The notes under the pieces: generated by a model
Told to the model about the DNA's origin: nothing
The model's input: the letters and a program-made list of their open reading frames with translations, nothing else
The model's database searches: none
In this document: one piece after another, positions 1 to 7,437 of the stretch
How positions within the stretch are numbered: position 1 is the first letter of the stretch
Layout of the letters: each line of letters starts with the position of its first letter
NCBI GenBank assembly: GCA_963619935.1
Contig: CAVEYA010000067.1
Span: 1 to 64,000, forward strand
Source: RUG13091 sp963619935
GTDB lineage: Bacteria; Bacillota_I; Bacilli_A; RFN20; CAG-826
Length of the DNA stretch: 64,000 nt
Direction: 5' to 3'
Translations under genes and position numbers: made by a program

Positions 1-60
<60 letters not shown>

Positions 61-128
61 ATTCTAGTTCAAAAATAATTATCTGGTTTTGTTAAATTTA
101 ATAAATTGACGTTTTGTGTTTGTACATC

Positions 129-144
129 TGTTTAGTTTTCAAAG
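129..144 (-). promoter_or_regulatory. rRNA leader processing/antitermination-like motif
   Basis: On the minus strand the leader carries TCTTTGAAAACTAAACA, which closely matches the CTTTGAAAACTGAACA-type element found ahead of 16S and 23S genes in Bacilli. In those organisms it pairs or binds factors during rRNA processing and antitermination. It is placed correctly, about 70 nt upstream of the mature 16S end. The function is by analogy. Confidence 0.55.
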
Positions 145-203
145 ATCAGCTGCATGCTATTACTTTGTAATATTGAGTGTTTCTCAACACCGCATGCTCA
201 GTT

Positions 204-233
204 ATACTATCACTTCCTTTTATATAGTGTCAA
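204..233 (-). promoter_or_regulatory. rRNA promoter, proximal
   Basis: A perfect -35 box TTGACA (228-233) and a -10 box TAGTAT (204-209) are separated by 18 bp on the minus strand. Transcription would start near 197 and give a leader of about 140 nt before 16S. It is the best -35 of the tandem set. Confidence 0.7.
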
Positions 234-259
234 CAAACTTTTTAATTTTTTTTAAAGTT

Positions 260-288
260 TTTTTAACGCTTGGTTTGGAAGTGGTCAA
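260..288 (-). promoter_or_regulatory. rRNA promoter, middle (weak)
   Basis: TTGACC (283-288) lies 17 bp from TAAAAA (260-265) on the minus strand. The -10 is poor. It is listed because rRNA operons of this group usually have tandem promoters and the spacing is ideal. Confidence 0.3.
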
Positions 289-312
289 TGCGCTCTCACG
301 CATTTGTTATAT

Positions 313-340
313 ATTATAATTATGTATACGCGTGTGTAAA
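313..340 (-). promoter_or_regulatory. rRNA promoter, distal
   Basis: TTTACA (335-340) and a perfect TATAAT (313-318) are 16 bp apart on the minus strand. The spacer is almost entirely an alternating purine-pyrimidine tract. The unit lies just after the terminator of the upstream glycolytic operon, so it is the first promoter that could drive the rRNA operon. Confidence 0.55.
321..338. other. Alternating purine-pyrimidine tract (18 nt)
   Basis: Every step of TATGTATACGCGTGTGTA alternates pyrimidine and purine, a composition prone to Z-DNA. It sits between the terminator of the glycolytic operon and the rRNA start, inside the spacer and -35 of the distal rRNA promoter. Similar tracts occur at 4372, 12468, 33603 and 56546. 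Confidence 0.8.
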
Positions 341-360
341 GTCTTTTTTTAATTTTTTTG

Positions 361-397
361 AAATAAAAAACCGCAAGCATTTTTTTACCTGCGGTTA
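361..397 (-). terminator. Rho-independent terminator of the glycolytic operon
   Basis: On the minus strand AACCGCA (390-396) pairs with TGCGGTT (369-375) across an AT-rich loop, and a T-rich tail follows. It lies just after the stop of the BI-1-like gene and before the rRNA promoters. Confidence 0.85.
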
Positions 398-407
398 TTT
401 ATTAGTT

Positions 408-1157
408 TTACTTCTTATTCCCAAAAATAATTAGCACCACTCTTAATATCCTTAAATATAAATATATAAAGTCATTATATAGCGTGAACGCGCAATATAA
501 GGAAATATTTGGAGTGTCCAATCCTCTTTGGCAAATATTCTTAATATGAGCAATATCCCAAATGGTCATTAACATCATTGAAGCAAATAAAACGAGATTA
601 ATAATGAAGAACAACCACATTGCGACTTCTGGGTAAATAATAGATTCAATCCAGGCTACTAATGAAAGGATACCAGCTCCACCAACTAAACCAATTGCAG
701 TAATAGCTAATCCATTCATTTTGCCTTTGCTTAATAAACCAATTAAAGCCATTAAACCAAATACTAATGAAGTAGCAAGGAATGTTGTGCCTAAAATTGT
801 CCATGGTAAGCAGAAGCTTAATGAAGATAACATTGCCCCCATTAATACCGCATAAATAATAGCAGGAACTAAAACGCTTTTATGTCCTCTTAATACACGA
901 TATTGAATAATAAGGGAAAAGATTAAGATAGCAACCGCTGAACATATTAATGTAGCAATCAAAGCTGTAGATCCAGCAAGGTCTTGCTCGGCATCAAAAA
1001 TAATGTATCTAAATAAAGCTCCAAGGCCTAACGCCACAACAGCAGTGATTAATAACCCGGCGAACATGTAACCAAACACTTTTGCAATAGAAAGTGCGGT
1101 ACTATCACTAGAGGAATGTTCTTGATTATAACCACCGTAAAATTCTGTTTCAGCCAT
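408..1157 (-). CDS. Bax inhibitor-1/YccA-like membrane protein
   Basis: The product (249 aa) is a seven-helix integral membrane protein of the Bax inhibitor-1/YccA family (LFG/TMBIM group). Helices follow one another from about residue 25. The C-terminal family signature is visible as WDIAHIKNI, followed by LYNDFIYLYLRIL near residues 225-240. In bacteria such proteins are linked to pH-dependent calcium leak (YetJ) or to modulation of FtsH (YccA); which applies here is unknown. The start has an AGGAA ribosome binding site. The gene begins 16 nt after tpiA stops and ends at a strong terminator, so it is probably the last gene of the gap-pgk-tpiA operon, an unusual partner for glycolytic enzymes. 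Family assignment is confident; function is not. Confidence 0.85.
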   Translation of the reverse strand: MAETEFYGGYNQEHSSSDSTALSIAKVFGYMFAGLLITAVVALGLGALFRYIIFDAEQDLAGSTALIATLICSAVAILIFSLIIQYRVLRGHKSVLVPAIIYAVLMGAMLSSLSFCLPWTILGTTFLATSLVFGLMALIGLLSKGKMNGLAITAIGLVGGAGILSLVAWIESIIYPEVAMWLFFIINLVLFASMMLMTIWDIAHIKNICQRGLDTPNISLYCAFTLYNDFIYLYLRILRVVLIIFGNKK

Positions 1158-1173
1158 AGTTTTTATTTCCTAA

Positions 1174-1929
1174 TTAAAGAATATTTGTTAATAAGCCTTC
1201 GTAAGAATCAATCTTTAAGGAAGCACCACCAACTAATGCACCATCAATATTTGGGCAAGATAAGTAGGCTTTAACGTTTTCTGGTTTCACAGATCCACCA
1301 TAAAGGATTCTAATCTTACTAGCGGCCTTACCAACTACTTGTTTTAAAACCTTGCGGATGTATTTACAAACATCTTCGGCGATTTCAGTAGAAGCGTTTT
1401 TGCCAGTGCCGATGGACCAAACTGGTTCATAAGCAATAACAATCTTTTTAGCGTCTTCTTCACTAACGCCTTCTAAGCCTTTGATAATTTGTTCAGAAAC
1501 AACTTTTTTAGTTTCGCCAGCTTCAAATTGATCAAGAGTTTCACCAACACAGTAAACTGGGACCATTTCATTAGCTAATAAGGCTTTAATTTTTGCATTA
1601 CATTTTTCGTTTGTTTCATTATCGTACGCTCTTCTTTCAGAGTGGCCAATGATAACCCATTTAATATTGAATTCTTTTAACATTGGAATACTCACTTCGC
1701 CAGTGAAAGCACCATGATCATTAAAATGAACATTTTGCGCAGCGACAATCATATTCTTAGATGAATATTTTTTAACTGTAGCAAGAGATAAATAAGTTGG
1801 GGCAACACCTAAGTCGATATGATTCTTTCTTGCTAACGCGACTAAAGGTTTGGAAGCAATTGCAAATTCCTTGGCTTCAGAGGCCAATTTATTCATTTTC
1901 CAGTTGCCTAATAATAATTTTCTTCTCAT
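1174..1929 (-). CDS. tpiA: Triosephosphate isomerase
   Basis: This cytosolic enzyme interconverts dihydroxyacetone phosphate and glyceraldehyde 3-phosphate in glycolysis. At 251 aa it has normal length. Catalytic residues are in place: Asn9 and Lys11 in GNWKMNK, His96 in IIGHSERR, Glu168 in AYEPVW followed by the mobile loop SIGTGK, and phosphate-binding YGGSV (210-214) and GGASL. An in-frame extension 15 codons upstream is possible, but ATG at 1929 gives the canonical N-terminus and lies one base after the pgk stop. The ribosome binding site is poor, so translation is probably coupled to pgk. Confidence 0.97.
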   Translation of the reverse strand: MRRKLLLGNWKMNKLASEAKEFAIASKPLVALARKNHIDLGVAPTYLSLATVKKYSSKNMIVAAQNVHFNDHGAFTGEVSIPMLKEFNIKWVIIGHSERRAYDNETNEKCNAKIKALLANEMVPVYCVGETLDQFEAGETKKVVSEQIIKGLEGVSEEDAKKIVIAYEPVWSIGTGKNASTEIAEDVCKYIRKVLKQVVGKAASKIRILYGGSVKPENVKAYLSCPNIDGALVGGASLKIDSYEGLLTNIL

Positions 1930-1930
1930 A

Positions 1931-3181
1931 TTAACGTAACACATCAATGCCAGGTAAGTGGCCATTGTTTTCAATCATTTCTAATGAAGCACCACCGCCA
2001 GTAGAAACATGGGAGAAGTGTTTCACAAATCCAAATTGCTTAATAGCAGCAGCAGAATCACCACCACCACAAACGGTAAAGGCGTGAGGAATCTTAGTTA
2101 CTGCTTCACAAATAGCAATTGTACCTTTTTGGAATTCTTCTTGTTCAAAGACACCCATTGGGCCATTCCAGAAAAGCATTTTAGCTTGACCAATTTCATT
2201 AGCGAACAATTCTCTAGTCTTTGGACCAATATCTAAGCCTTGGAATCCTTCTGGGACATCTACACCATTGAGGACTTGAATACTTGTTCTTTCAGCTGGA
2301 TCAAATGCATCACCAACAACTGAATCGATTGGTAAAACAATTCTACCATTTGCTTTAGATAAGCATTTTCTTGCGTAATCTAATTGATCATCTTCCACTG
2401 GTGAAGTACCTGTTGGATGGCCTAAAGCTTTTAAGAATGTGAACGCCATCGCACCACCAATGAGGATTTTGTCACATTTTTCTAATAATGACTCAATAAC
2501 TTTAATCTTATCAGAAACCTTTAAACCACCAAGAATAGCGATATAAGGTCTATCAGATTCTTTAACATCAACACAACGTGTTAAGTTTTCTACTTCTTTT
2601 TCCACTAAGTAGCCGACTGCCACTGGCTTGCCTTCTGCTTTTAAAACTTCTGGAATACCAAATGTGGAAGCATGGGCTCTATGAGCAGAACCAAAAGCAT
2701 CCATCACATAAGCATCGCCTAATGATGCCCAGTATTTAGCTAAATCATGGCCCTTGCCTTCGCCTTCTTCTTTAGCAAAACCTTCTTCGCCTTTTTCATA
2801 ACGAGTATTTTGGACTAATAAGACTTCACCATCTTTTAAAGCGGCAACAGCGTTTTCTAAAGCTTCACCACGGGTTTCAGGAACAAAGACAACAGTTTGA
2901 TTTAATAATTCACCTAAACGTTTTGCGACTGGTTCTAAATTACCATCTTTAATTTGTTTAGCAAACTTTTCTGGATCTTCATCCTTTAATTTGTGTTTGA
3001 TTTTGCCTAAGTGGCTGAACAAAATAACTTTTGCCCCTTTAGCAATTAATTCTTTGATTGTTGGAAGAGCGGATACGATACGATTATCATCTCTAATCTC
3101 TCCATTTTTGATTGGAACGTTAAAGTCAACACGAACGAGAACGCGTTTACCACTAACGTTTAATTCTTTAACTGTTAACAT
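1931..3181 (-). CDS. pgk: Phosphoglycerate kinase
   Basis: The enzyme transfers phosphate from 1,3-bisphosphoglycerate to ADP in the cytosol. It has the two-domain family features: VRVDFNVP near residue 20, SHLGK near 56-60, DAFGSAHRAHAS near 161-172, the hinge and nucleotide-site motif GPMGVFE, and the glycine-rich FTVCGGGDSAAAI and STGGGASLE near the C-terminus. At 416 aa it is about 20 residues longer than typical enzymes, with charged insertions near residues 60-80 and 128-146. A strong AAGGAG site precedes ATG 3181. It is flanked by gap upstream and tpiA downstream on the same strand. Confidence 0.97.
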   Translation of the reverse strand: MLTVKELNVSGKRVLVRVDFNVPIKNGEIRDDNRIVSALPTIKELIAKGAKVILFSHLGKIKHKLKDEDPEKFAKQIKDGNLEPVAKRLGELLNQTVVFVPETRGEALENAVAALKDGEVLLVQNTRYEKGEEGFAKEEGEGKGHDLAKYWASLGDAYVMDAFGSAHRAHASTFGIPEVLKAEGKPVAVGYLVEKEVENLTRCVDVKESDRPYIAILGGLKVSDKIKVIESLLEKCDKILIGGAMAFTFLKALGHPTGTSPVEDDQLDYARKCLSKANGRIVLPIDSVVGDAFDPAERTSIQVLNGVDVPEGFQGLDIGPKTRELFANEIGQAKMLFWNGPMGVFEQEEFQKGTIAICEAVTKIPHAFTVCGGGDSAAAIKQFGFVKHFSHVSTGGGASLEMIENNGHLPGIDVLR

Positions 3182-3201
3182 AGTTAATCTCCTTTTTATT
3201 T

Positions 3202-3237
3202 AAAATGGCACCCATGAAACTCACAGGTGCCAATTTT
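3202..3237 (-). terminator. Hairpin between gap and pgk, possible partial terminator
   Basis: An 11-bp near-perfect inverted repeat (AAAATGGCACC with GGTGCCAATTTT) lies between gap and pgk. The T-tail is short and interrupted, so it may attenuate or protect the gap message rather than stop all transcription. This would allow more gap than pgk mRNA. Confidence 0.45.
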
Positions 3238-3263
3238 ATCTTATTTAGCGACCTACAATTAAC

Positions 3264-4337
3264 TTAGCAATTTTCGGCAAAGTATTTAATTGTACGGACC
3301 ATTTGGCTGGTATAGGAGTTTTCATTGTCATACCAAGAGACAACTTGAACTTCATATAAGCCTTCAGCAATTTTACTGACCATTGTTTGTGTGGCGTCAA
3401 ATAAGGAACCAAATCTCATACCGATAACATCGGAAGAAACGATTGGGTCTTCATTATAACCATAAGATTGGTTAGCAACACTCTTCATCTTAGCGTTGAT
3501 CACTTCTGGAGTTAATTCACCATCAAATTTGACAACAGCAGTTAAGATTGTGGTTGAACCAGTTGGGACTGGAACACGTTGAGCAGAACCAATTAATTTA
3601 CCATTTAATTCTGGGATAACTAAACCGATAGCTTTAGCGGCACCAGTGGAGTTTGGAACGATGTTGGCAGCGCCAGCACGTGCTCTACGTAAATCACCTT
3701 TTCTGTGTGGACCATCAAGAATCATTTGGTCACCAGTGTAAGCGTGAATTGTGCTCATAATACCAGATTGGATTGGAGCTAAATCATTTAATGCTTTGGC
3801 CATTGGGGCTAAGCAGTTTGTGGTACAAGAAGCAGCAGAGATAACTTGATCATCTTTGGTTAATGTGTGTTCATTAACACCATAGACGATAGTTGGTAAA
3901 TCTTTTCCAGCAGGAGCGGAAATGATAACTTTCTTTGCGCCAGCTCTAATGTGAGCCATTGATTTTTCTTTAGAGCAGTAGAAGCCTGTACATTCAAGTA
4001 CGACATCAACGCCTAATTCATTCCAAGGGAGTTCATCTGCTTTTGGTTTGGCGTAGATAGTAATTTCTTTACCATCAACTGTGATGCTGCCTGGTTCAAG
4101 AACTGTTTTACCATCTTCAGCTAAAACTGGTTCTTTAGAGGAAACGGTGTGTAAATTTTCACCGATGACACCAGCATAACCACCTTGAGCGGTATCATAT
4201 TTTAATAAGTTAGCCAACATTTTTGGGGAAGTTAAATCGTTAATCGCAACAATTTCATAACCTTCTGCACCAAACATTTGTCTAAATGCTAAACGACCAA
4301 TACGGCCGAATCCGTTAATTGCAACTTTTACTGACAT
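3264..4337 (-). CDS. gap: Glyceraldehyde-3-phosphate dehydrogenase, type I
   Basis: It oxidises glyceraldehyde 3-phosphate with NAD+ and phosphate to 1,3-bisphosphoglycerate. The Rossmann motif INGFGRIGR is at residues 7-15, and AIND at 31-34 suggests NAD preference. The catalytic cysteine is Cys171 in SAASCTTNC. STGAAKAIG and QRVPVPTGS line the substrate pocket. The protein is 357 aa, about 20 longer than usual, with the extra residues around 60-105. A very strong AAAGGAGG site precedes the ATG. It is the first gene of the glycolytic operon and is followed by a hairpin that may set its higher expression. Confidence 0.97.
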   Translation of the reverse strand: MSVKVAINGFGRIGRLAFRQMFGAEGYEIVAINDLTSPKMLANLLKYDTAQGGYAGVIGENLHTVSSKEPVLAEDGKTVLEPGSITVDGKEITIYAKPKADELPWNELGVDVVLECTGFYCSKEKSMAHIRAGAKKVIISAPAGKDLPTIVYGVNEHTLTKDDQVISAASCTTNCLAPMAKALNDLAPIQSGIMSTIHAYTGDQMILDGPHRKGDLRRARAGAANIVPNSTGAAKAIGLVIPELNGKLIGSAQRVPVPTGSTTILTAVVKFDGELTPEVINAKMKSVANQSYGYNEDPIVSSDVIGMRFGSLFDATQTMVSKIAEGLYEVQVVSWYDNENSYTSQMVRTIKYFAENC

Positions 4338-4367
4338 ATAATATGTCCTCCTTTTGTTTGCGGGACT

Positions 4368-4397
4368 ATTTTACACATACACGCGCCCAAAAAGCAA
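4368..4397 (-). promoter_or_regulatory. Candidate gap promoter
   Basis: On the minus strand TTGCTT (4392-4397) and TAAAAT (4368-4373) are 18 bp apart, and the -10 is preceded by TG. Most of the spacer is the alternating tract at 4372-4386. No better promoter was seen between the xre terminator and gap. Confidence 0.5.
4372..4386. other. Alternating purine-pyrimidine tract (15 nt)
   Basis: TACACATACACGCGC alternates strictly. It lies between the xre terminator and the gap start, inside the spacer of the candidate gap promoter, the same arrangement as at 321-338 and 12468-12488. Confidence 0.75.
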
Positions 4398-4424
4398 GTA
4401 AAACACATTAAATATGGTAAAATT

Positions 4425-4461
4425 TAAAAAAGAGCATTCTTTATAAGGTTTGAATGCCCTT
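4425..4461 (-). terminator. Terminator after whiA-xre
   Basis: On the minus strand GGGCATT pairs with AATGCTC (one G-U pair), followed by a run of six T. The left arm overlaps the last codons of the xre gene. It closes the rapZ-whiA-xre unit. Confidence 0.75.
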
Positions 4462-4662
4462 AAATAATTCTGCTAAAGTGATGCCTAAAGCCTTTGCGAT
4501 TTTTTCCGCTACTTTAATCGTCGGATTTCTTGTTCCCCGCTCTAAATCGGAAATGTAATTCTTATTAATATCAGCTTCAAAAGCTAAATCTTCTTGTGAC
4601 CACTTCTTCTGCATTCTTAAATAACGAATACGCATACCTAGCTGTTTTTGTAAATTCATCAT
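4441..4662 (-). CDS. XRE-family helix-turn-helix regulator
   Basis: This 73-aa protein is essentially one Cro/C1-type helix-turn-helix: QLGMRIRYLR, then WSQEDLAFEADI, the recognition helix NKNYISDLERG, and NPTIKVAEKIAKALG. It has no other domain, so it probably binds DNA as a dimer. Its start overlaps the whiA stop by 4 nt, showing translational coupling. In many Bacilli crh follows whiA; here this small regulator takes that place. Its targets are unknown. The fold is confident. Confidence 0.88.
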   Translation of the reverse strand: MMNLQKQLGMRIRYLRMQKKWSQEDLAFEADINKNYISDLERGTRNPTIKVAEKIAKALGITLAELFKGIQTL

Positions 4663-5606
4663 AAAAAAGACTCCGCTAGTTGGTGAATTGCTCTAAATAA
4701 ATGATTGATATTACTTTTAGTAATAGTTTTGTTCATTTTCTTGCTCATTAAATCTGCTAATTCATTTAAAGAAGCACTTTCATTTTCTATTCTTAACAAG
4801 CAAAGTTCACGCATCTTTTCATTACCCAAGTTTTTAATTCCTAAATGTTTTTCAATTAATAATATTTCTTCCTTTTGTCTATGACCAGTTTCTACTGTTC
4901 TTTTCATATTAGCGGTGTCCATATTAGTTAAACGATTTGCGCTATTTTTAAAGTCACGATCAACACGATAATTTTCAAAATCCATACAGCAATTAACTGC
5001 ACCAATCATAATTAAAAAATTAGCGATTTGATCACTCTTTTTAAAATAAATAATGTATTGTTCTCTTCTTTTAGAAATTTTAGGTTCGATATCACTATTG
5101 TGATATTTACCAAATAATTTTGCTAACCATTTTGCGTAGTTTTCACTATTTACGGCAATTTCTAAATGGTAATTGCTTGTCTTTGGTGAATTTACACTTC
5201 CACCCGCTAGAAAAGCACCAGCTAAATAGCCTGATATCGTGTCATCATTACGGACAATCGTTTTGGAAATCTTTCCTTCCAAAAAAGAAATATCTAAATC
5301 TTCTAATATCTCATCACTATCTTCCATAAGAGTAATCGTATAACGTTTATTTTTATTGAGATTTTGTTTAGTGATATAAGATAATTCCACATTAGTCTTA
5401 TATGTTTCTTTTATCGTTTGATAAATAAACTTTGCAATCTTGGCATTTTCACTACTAAGAGTTAAATAACTCTTTTTTTGTTTAAAAACTAAACTACCAT
5501 TGATGCGTACATAGGCAGCTAAAAGAGCCTTCAGGCGGTCACTAGAAGTATATTCATTTGCGCAAAGTTCTTCTTTGACATGTTGGGTAAAAGATATTTC
5601 TTTCAT
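4659..5606 (-). CDS. whiA: WhiA family DNA-binding regulator
   Basis: WhiA joins a LAGLIDADG-homing-endonuclease-like N-terminal domain (the fold signature GYLAGAFLAGGSV near residues 125-137) to a C-terminal helix-turn-helix (NELADLM and TKSNINHLFR near 280-308). The conserved segment RLTNMDTANMKRTVETG is present near residue 225. In Firmicutes WhiA affects chromosome segregation and cell division; in Streptomyces it activates sporulation genes. The 315-aa length is normal. The gene starts one nucleotide after the rapZ stop and is followed by an overlapping xre gene. The yvcK/glmR gene that usually lies between rapZ and whiA is missing here. Confidence 0.95.
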   Translation of the reverse strand: MKEISFTQHVKEELCANEYTSSDRLKALLAAYVRINGSLVFKQKKSYLTLSSENAKIAKFIYQTIKETYKTNVELSYITKQNLNKNKRYTITLMEDSDEILEDLDISFLEGKISKTIVRNDDTISGYLAGAFLAGGSVNSPKTSNYHLEIAVNSENYAKWLAKLFGKYHNSDIEPKISKRREQYIIYFKKSDQIANFLIMIGAVNCCMDFENYRVDRDFKNSANRLTNMDTANMKRTVETGHRQKEEILLIEKHLGIKNLGNEKMRELCLLRIENESASLNELADLMSKKMNKTITKSNINHLFRAIHQLAESFL

Positions 5607-5607
5607 T

Positions 5608-6465
5608 TTATTTATCTTTATTCAATTCCAAACTATCACGGTGAATCGTGATTGTTTTATATTTATCTCTATAGTGTTTACTTAAATAATCCGCCACAAA
5701 GACAGAACGGTGCTTACCACCACTACAGCATATACCAATCATATAACTACCCCTTTTTGCGGATAACATAATTGGAATATATTTATCGAGATAATTAGTG
5801 ATATTAGTCAGTAATTCCTTAGTAACATCAAAAGAAAGCATGTAATCAACGACTGGCTGGTCTAATCCAGATAAAGGAGCTAAAGAACTAACCCAATAAG
5901 GATTAGGAATCACTCTCACATCAAACATCATATCAATCCCAGCGGGAATGCCATTTTTTAAACCGAATGACATAAAGGTTATTTTAGTCATTTCTTGTTC
6001 ACCTTTATGTTCTAATTTACTATAAAGCAAAGTACGCAGTTCTTTAATTGTTAAACGTGTTGTGTCAATTTCAAAATCTGCGTCTTTTCTTAATTCGTTT
6101 GCAGCGTTAATATCTAAATCAATAGCCTTTTCTAAAGTTATTTCCGAAAGAATAGCTCTTGGATGTACATGACGAGATAAAACATATCTTTTTAAGATTT
6201 CGCTTTTTTGGGTTAATAAAAGAATTAATTTCACATCATAACGTTTATCTTTTTTCGCAATTTCATAAGTTTCTTTCGCATTGCTTAAATCAGGCATTAA
6301 ACAAAAACCTTGTTTCGCTTTGACATGGCTGAATGAATCTAGTAATGCATTTACTGCACCGCTCGGTGCGTTATCAACAATATAATAACCCAATTCTTCA
6401 AAGACAAACTTACTACTTGAGATACCTGATCCAGATGGTCCAGTTAAGATAATTAATTTTTGCAT
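5608..6465 (-). CDS. rapZ: RapZ/YvcJ-family protein with altered Walker A
   Basis: RapZ proteins are P-loop proteins that bind nucleotides and, in enterobacteria, a small RNA controlling GlmS. The C-terminal domain signature CSGGKHRSVFVADYL is intact, as is the family-type DADFEIDTTRL segment. The P-loop at residues 9-16 reads GPSGSGIS, so the invariant Walker A lysine is Ile15 (codon ATC), which should weaken ATP/GTP hydrolysis. ATG 6465 was chosen because it has an AAGGGAG site and gives the normal 285-aa length; an upstream in-frame ATG would add 11 unsupported residues. It forms an operon with whiA. Confidence 0.93.
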   Translation of the reverse strand: MQKLIILTGPSGSGISSSKFVFEELGYYIVDNAPSGAVNALLDSFSHVKAKQGFCLMPDLSNAKETYEIAKKDKRYDVKLILLLTQKSEILKRYVLSRHVHPRAILSEITLEKAIDLDINAANELRKDADFEIDTTRLTIKELRTLLYSKLEHKGEQEMTKITFMSFGLKNGIPAGIDMMFDVRVIPNPYWVSSLAPLSGLDQPVVDYMLSFDVTKELLTNITNYLDKYIPIMLSAKRGSYMIGICCSGGKHRSVFVADYLSKHYRDKYKTITIHRDSLELNKDK

Positions 6466-6494
6466 ATTAACTCCCTTATACACTTTTAAGTGTA

Positions 6495-6522
6495 ACAAAA
6501 AAGGTACCTTATTGATACCTTA
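6495..6522 (-). terminator. Terminator between trxB and rapZ
   Basis: On the minus strand AAGGTA (6516-6521) pairs with TACCTT (6501-6506), followed by six T. The left arm overlaps the trxB stop codon. It suggests that rapZ-whiA-xre can be expressed separately from uvrA-lgt-ppaX-trxB. Confidence 0.7.
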
Positions 6523-7437
6523 TTTTTTACCTAATGCGTTGAGCACACTATTAGCAATCATCATTCCATCATGCTCTGCTAAATAGATTTGTCGAATATC
6601 TCTTGGTAAGACATCTCCACCCGCAAATAAGTTATGACAACTTGTTTCATAAGTTTTATTCACTGGAATTGTACCCCATTCATTTAAAACATCAGGAATC
6701 TTCACAAATTGAGTGTTAGGGTTTTGCCCCACTAGTGGGAATAAGCCTTCAACATTTAAAGATCTTTTTTCTTCGGTTTCACGGTTTTGAATCACTAAAC
6801 CAGTGACTTTGTCACTACCTAATATCTCTAATGGAATATAAGGGGTAATGATTTCGACATTGTCTTTTTCTTTTAATTCGTTCACAAGTTTGAGATTGCC
6901 CCTAAATTCATTACGACGGTGAATAACATATAGTTTATGAACTAAATCAGATAAATAAATTGCTTCTTTTAAAGCGGAGTTACCACCACCGATAACGGCG
7001 ACATCTTTATTTTTAAAGAAATGTCCATCACATATCGCGCAATATGATAAGCCATGTCCAAATAATTCTTCTTCTTTTGGTAAGCCTAGTTTTCTTTCAT
7101 AAGTACCTGACGCAATAACCACTGTTTTAGCGTAGTAAGTATTGTTTTTACAAATTAAAGTAAAGATATCTCCATCTTTCGTTAAAGAAGTTACTTCATC
7201 CCCAATATATTCAATTTGAGCAGAATTTGCTCTTTCAAAGAATTCCACCGCTAAATCTGGACCACTTATAGGTGTGTGATGTGGGTAATTATCCACTCTT
7301 GGAGCAATATTAATTTTTCCTCCTGGTGTGCTTTTTTCAATAATTGCAACATTAACACCTGCTTCTTTGAGTTTAAGAGCAGTGCCAACCCCACAAGGGC
7401 CAAAGCCAATAATTAAGCATTCATATATTTTATTCAT
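6520..7437 (-). CDS. trxB: Thioredoxin reductase
   Basis: This flavoenzyme passes electrons from NADPH to thioredoxin. The FAD Rossmann motif GFGPCG is at residues 11-16, the redox-active CAIC at 133-136, the NADPH motif GGGNSA at 150-155 with HRRNEFR nearby, and the C-terminal FAD motif AGGDV is present. At 305 aa it has the normal low-molecular-weight TrxB size. It overlaps the upstream phosphatase gene by 8 nt, so it is the last gene of the uvrA-lgt-ppaX-trxB operon. A related ferredoxin/flavodoxin-NADP reductase is less likely because both cysteines are present. Confidence 0.93.
   Translation of the reverse strand: MNKIYECLIIGFGPCGVGTALKLKEAGVNVAIIEKSTPGGKINIAPRVDNYPHHTPISGPDLAVEFFERANSAQIEYIGDEVTSLTKDGDIFTLICKNNTYYAKTVVIASGTYERKLGLPKEEELFGHGLSYCAICDGHFFKNKDVAVIGGGNSALKEAIYLSDLVHKLYVIHRRNEFRGNLKLVNELKEKDNVEIITPYIPLEILGSDKVTGLVIQNRETEEKRSLNVEGLFPLVGQNPNTQFVKIPDVLNEWGTIPVNKTYETSCHNLFAGGDVLPRDIRQIYLAEHDGMMIANSVLNALGKK

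Noticed and set aside
116..319. Plus-strand frame of 67 aa in the rRNA leader
   Set aside because: It overlaps the rRNA promoters and leader, has no ribosome-binding site, and its composition is that of random AT-rich DNA.
1930..1974. Longer N-terminus for tpiA
   Set aside because: It would overlap pgk by 44 nt and add 15 residues before the invariant GNWKMN start; ATG 1929 fits the family.
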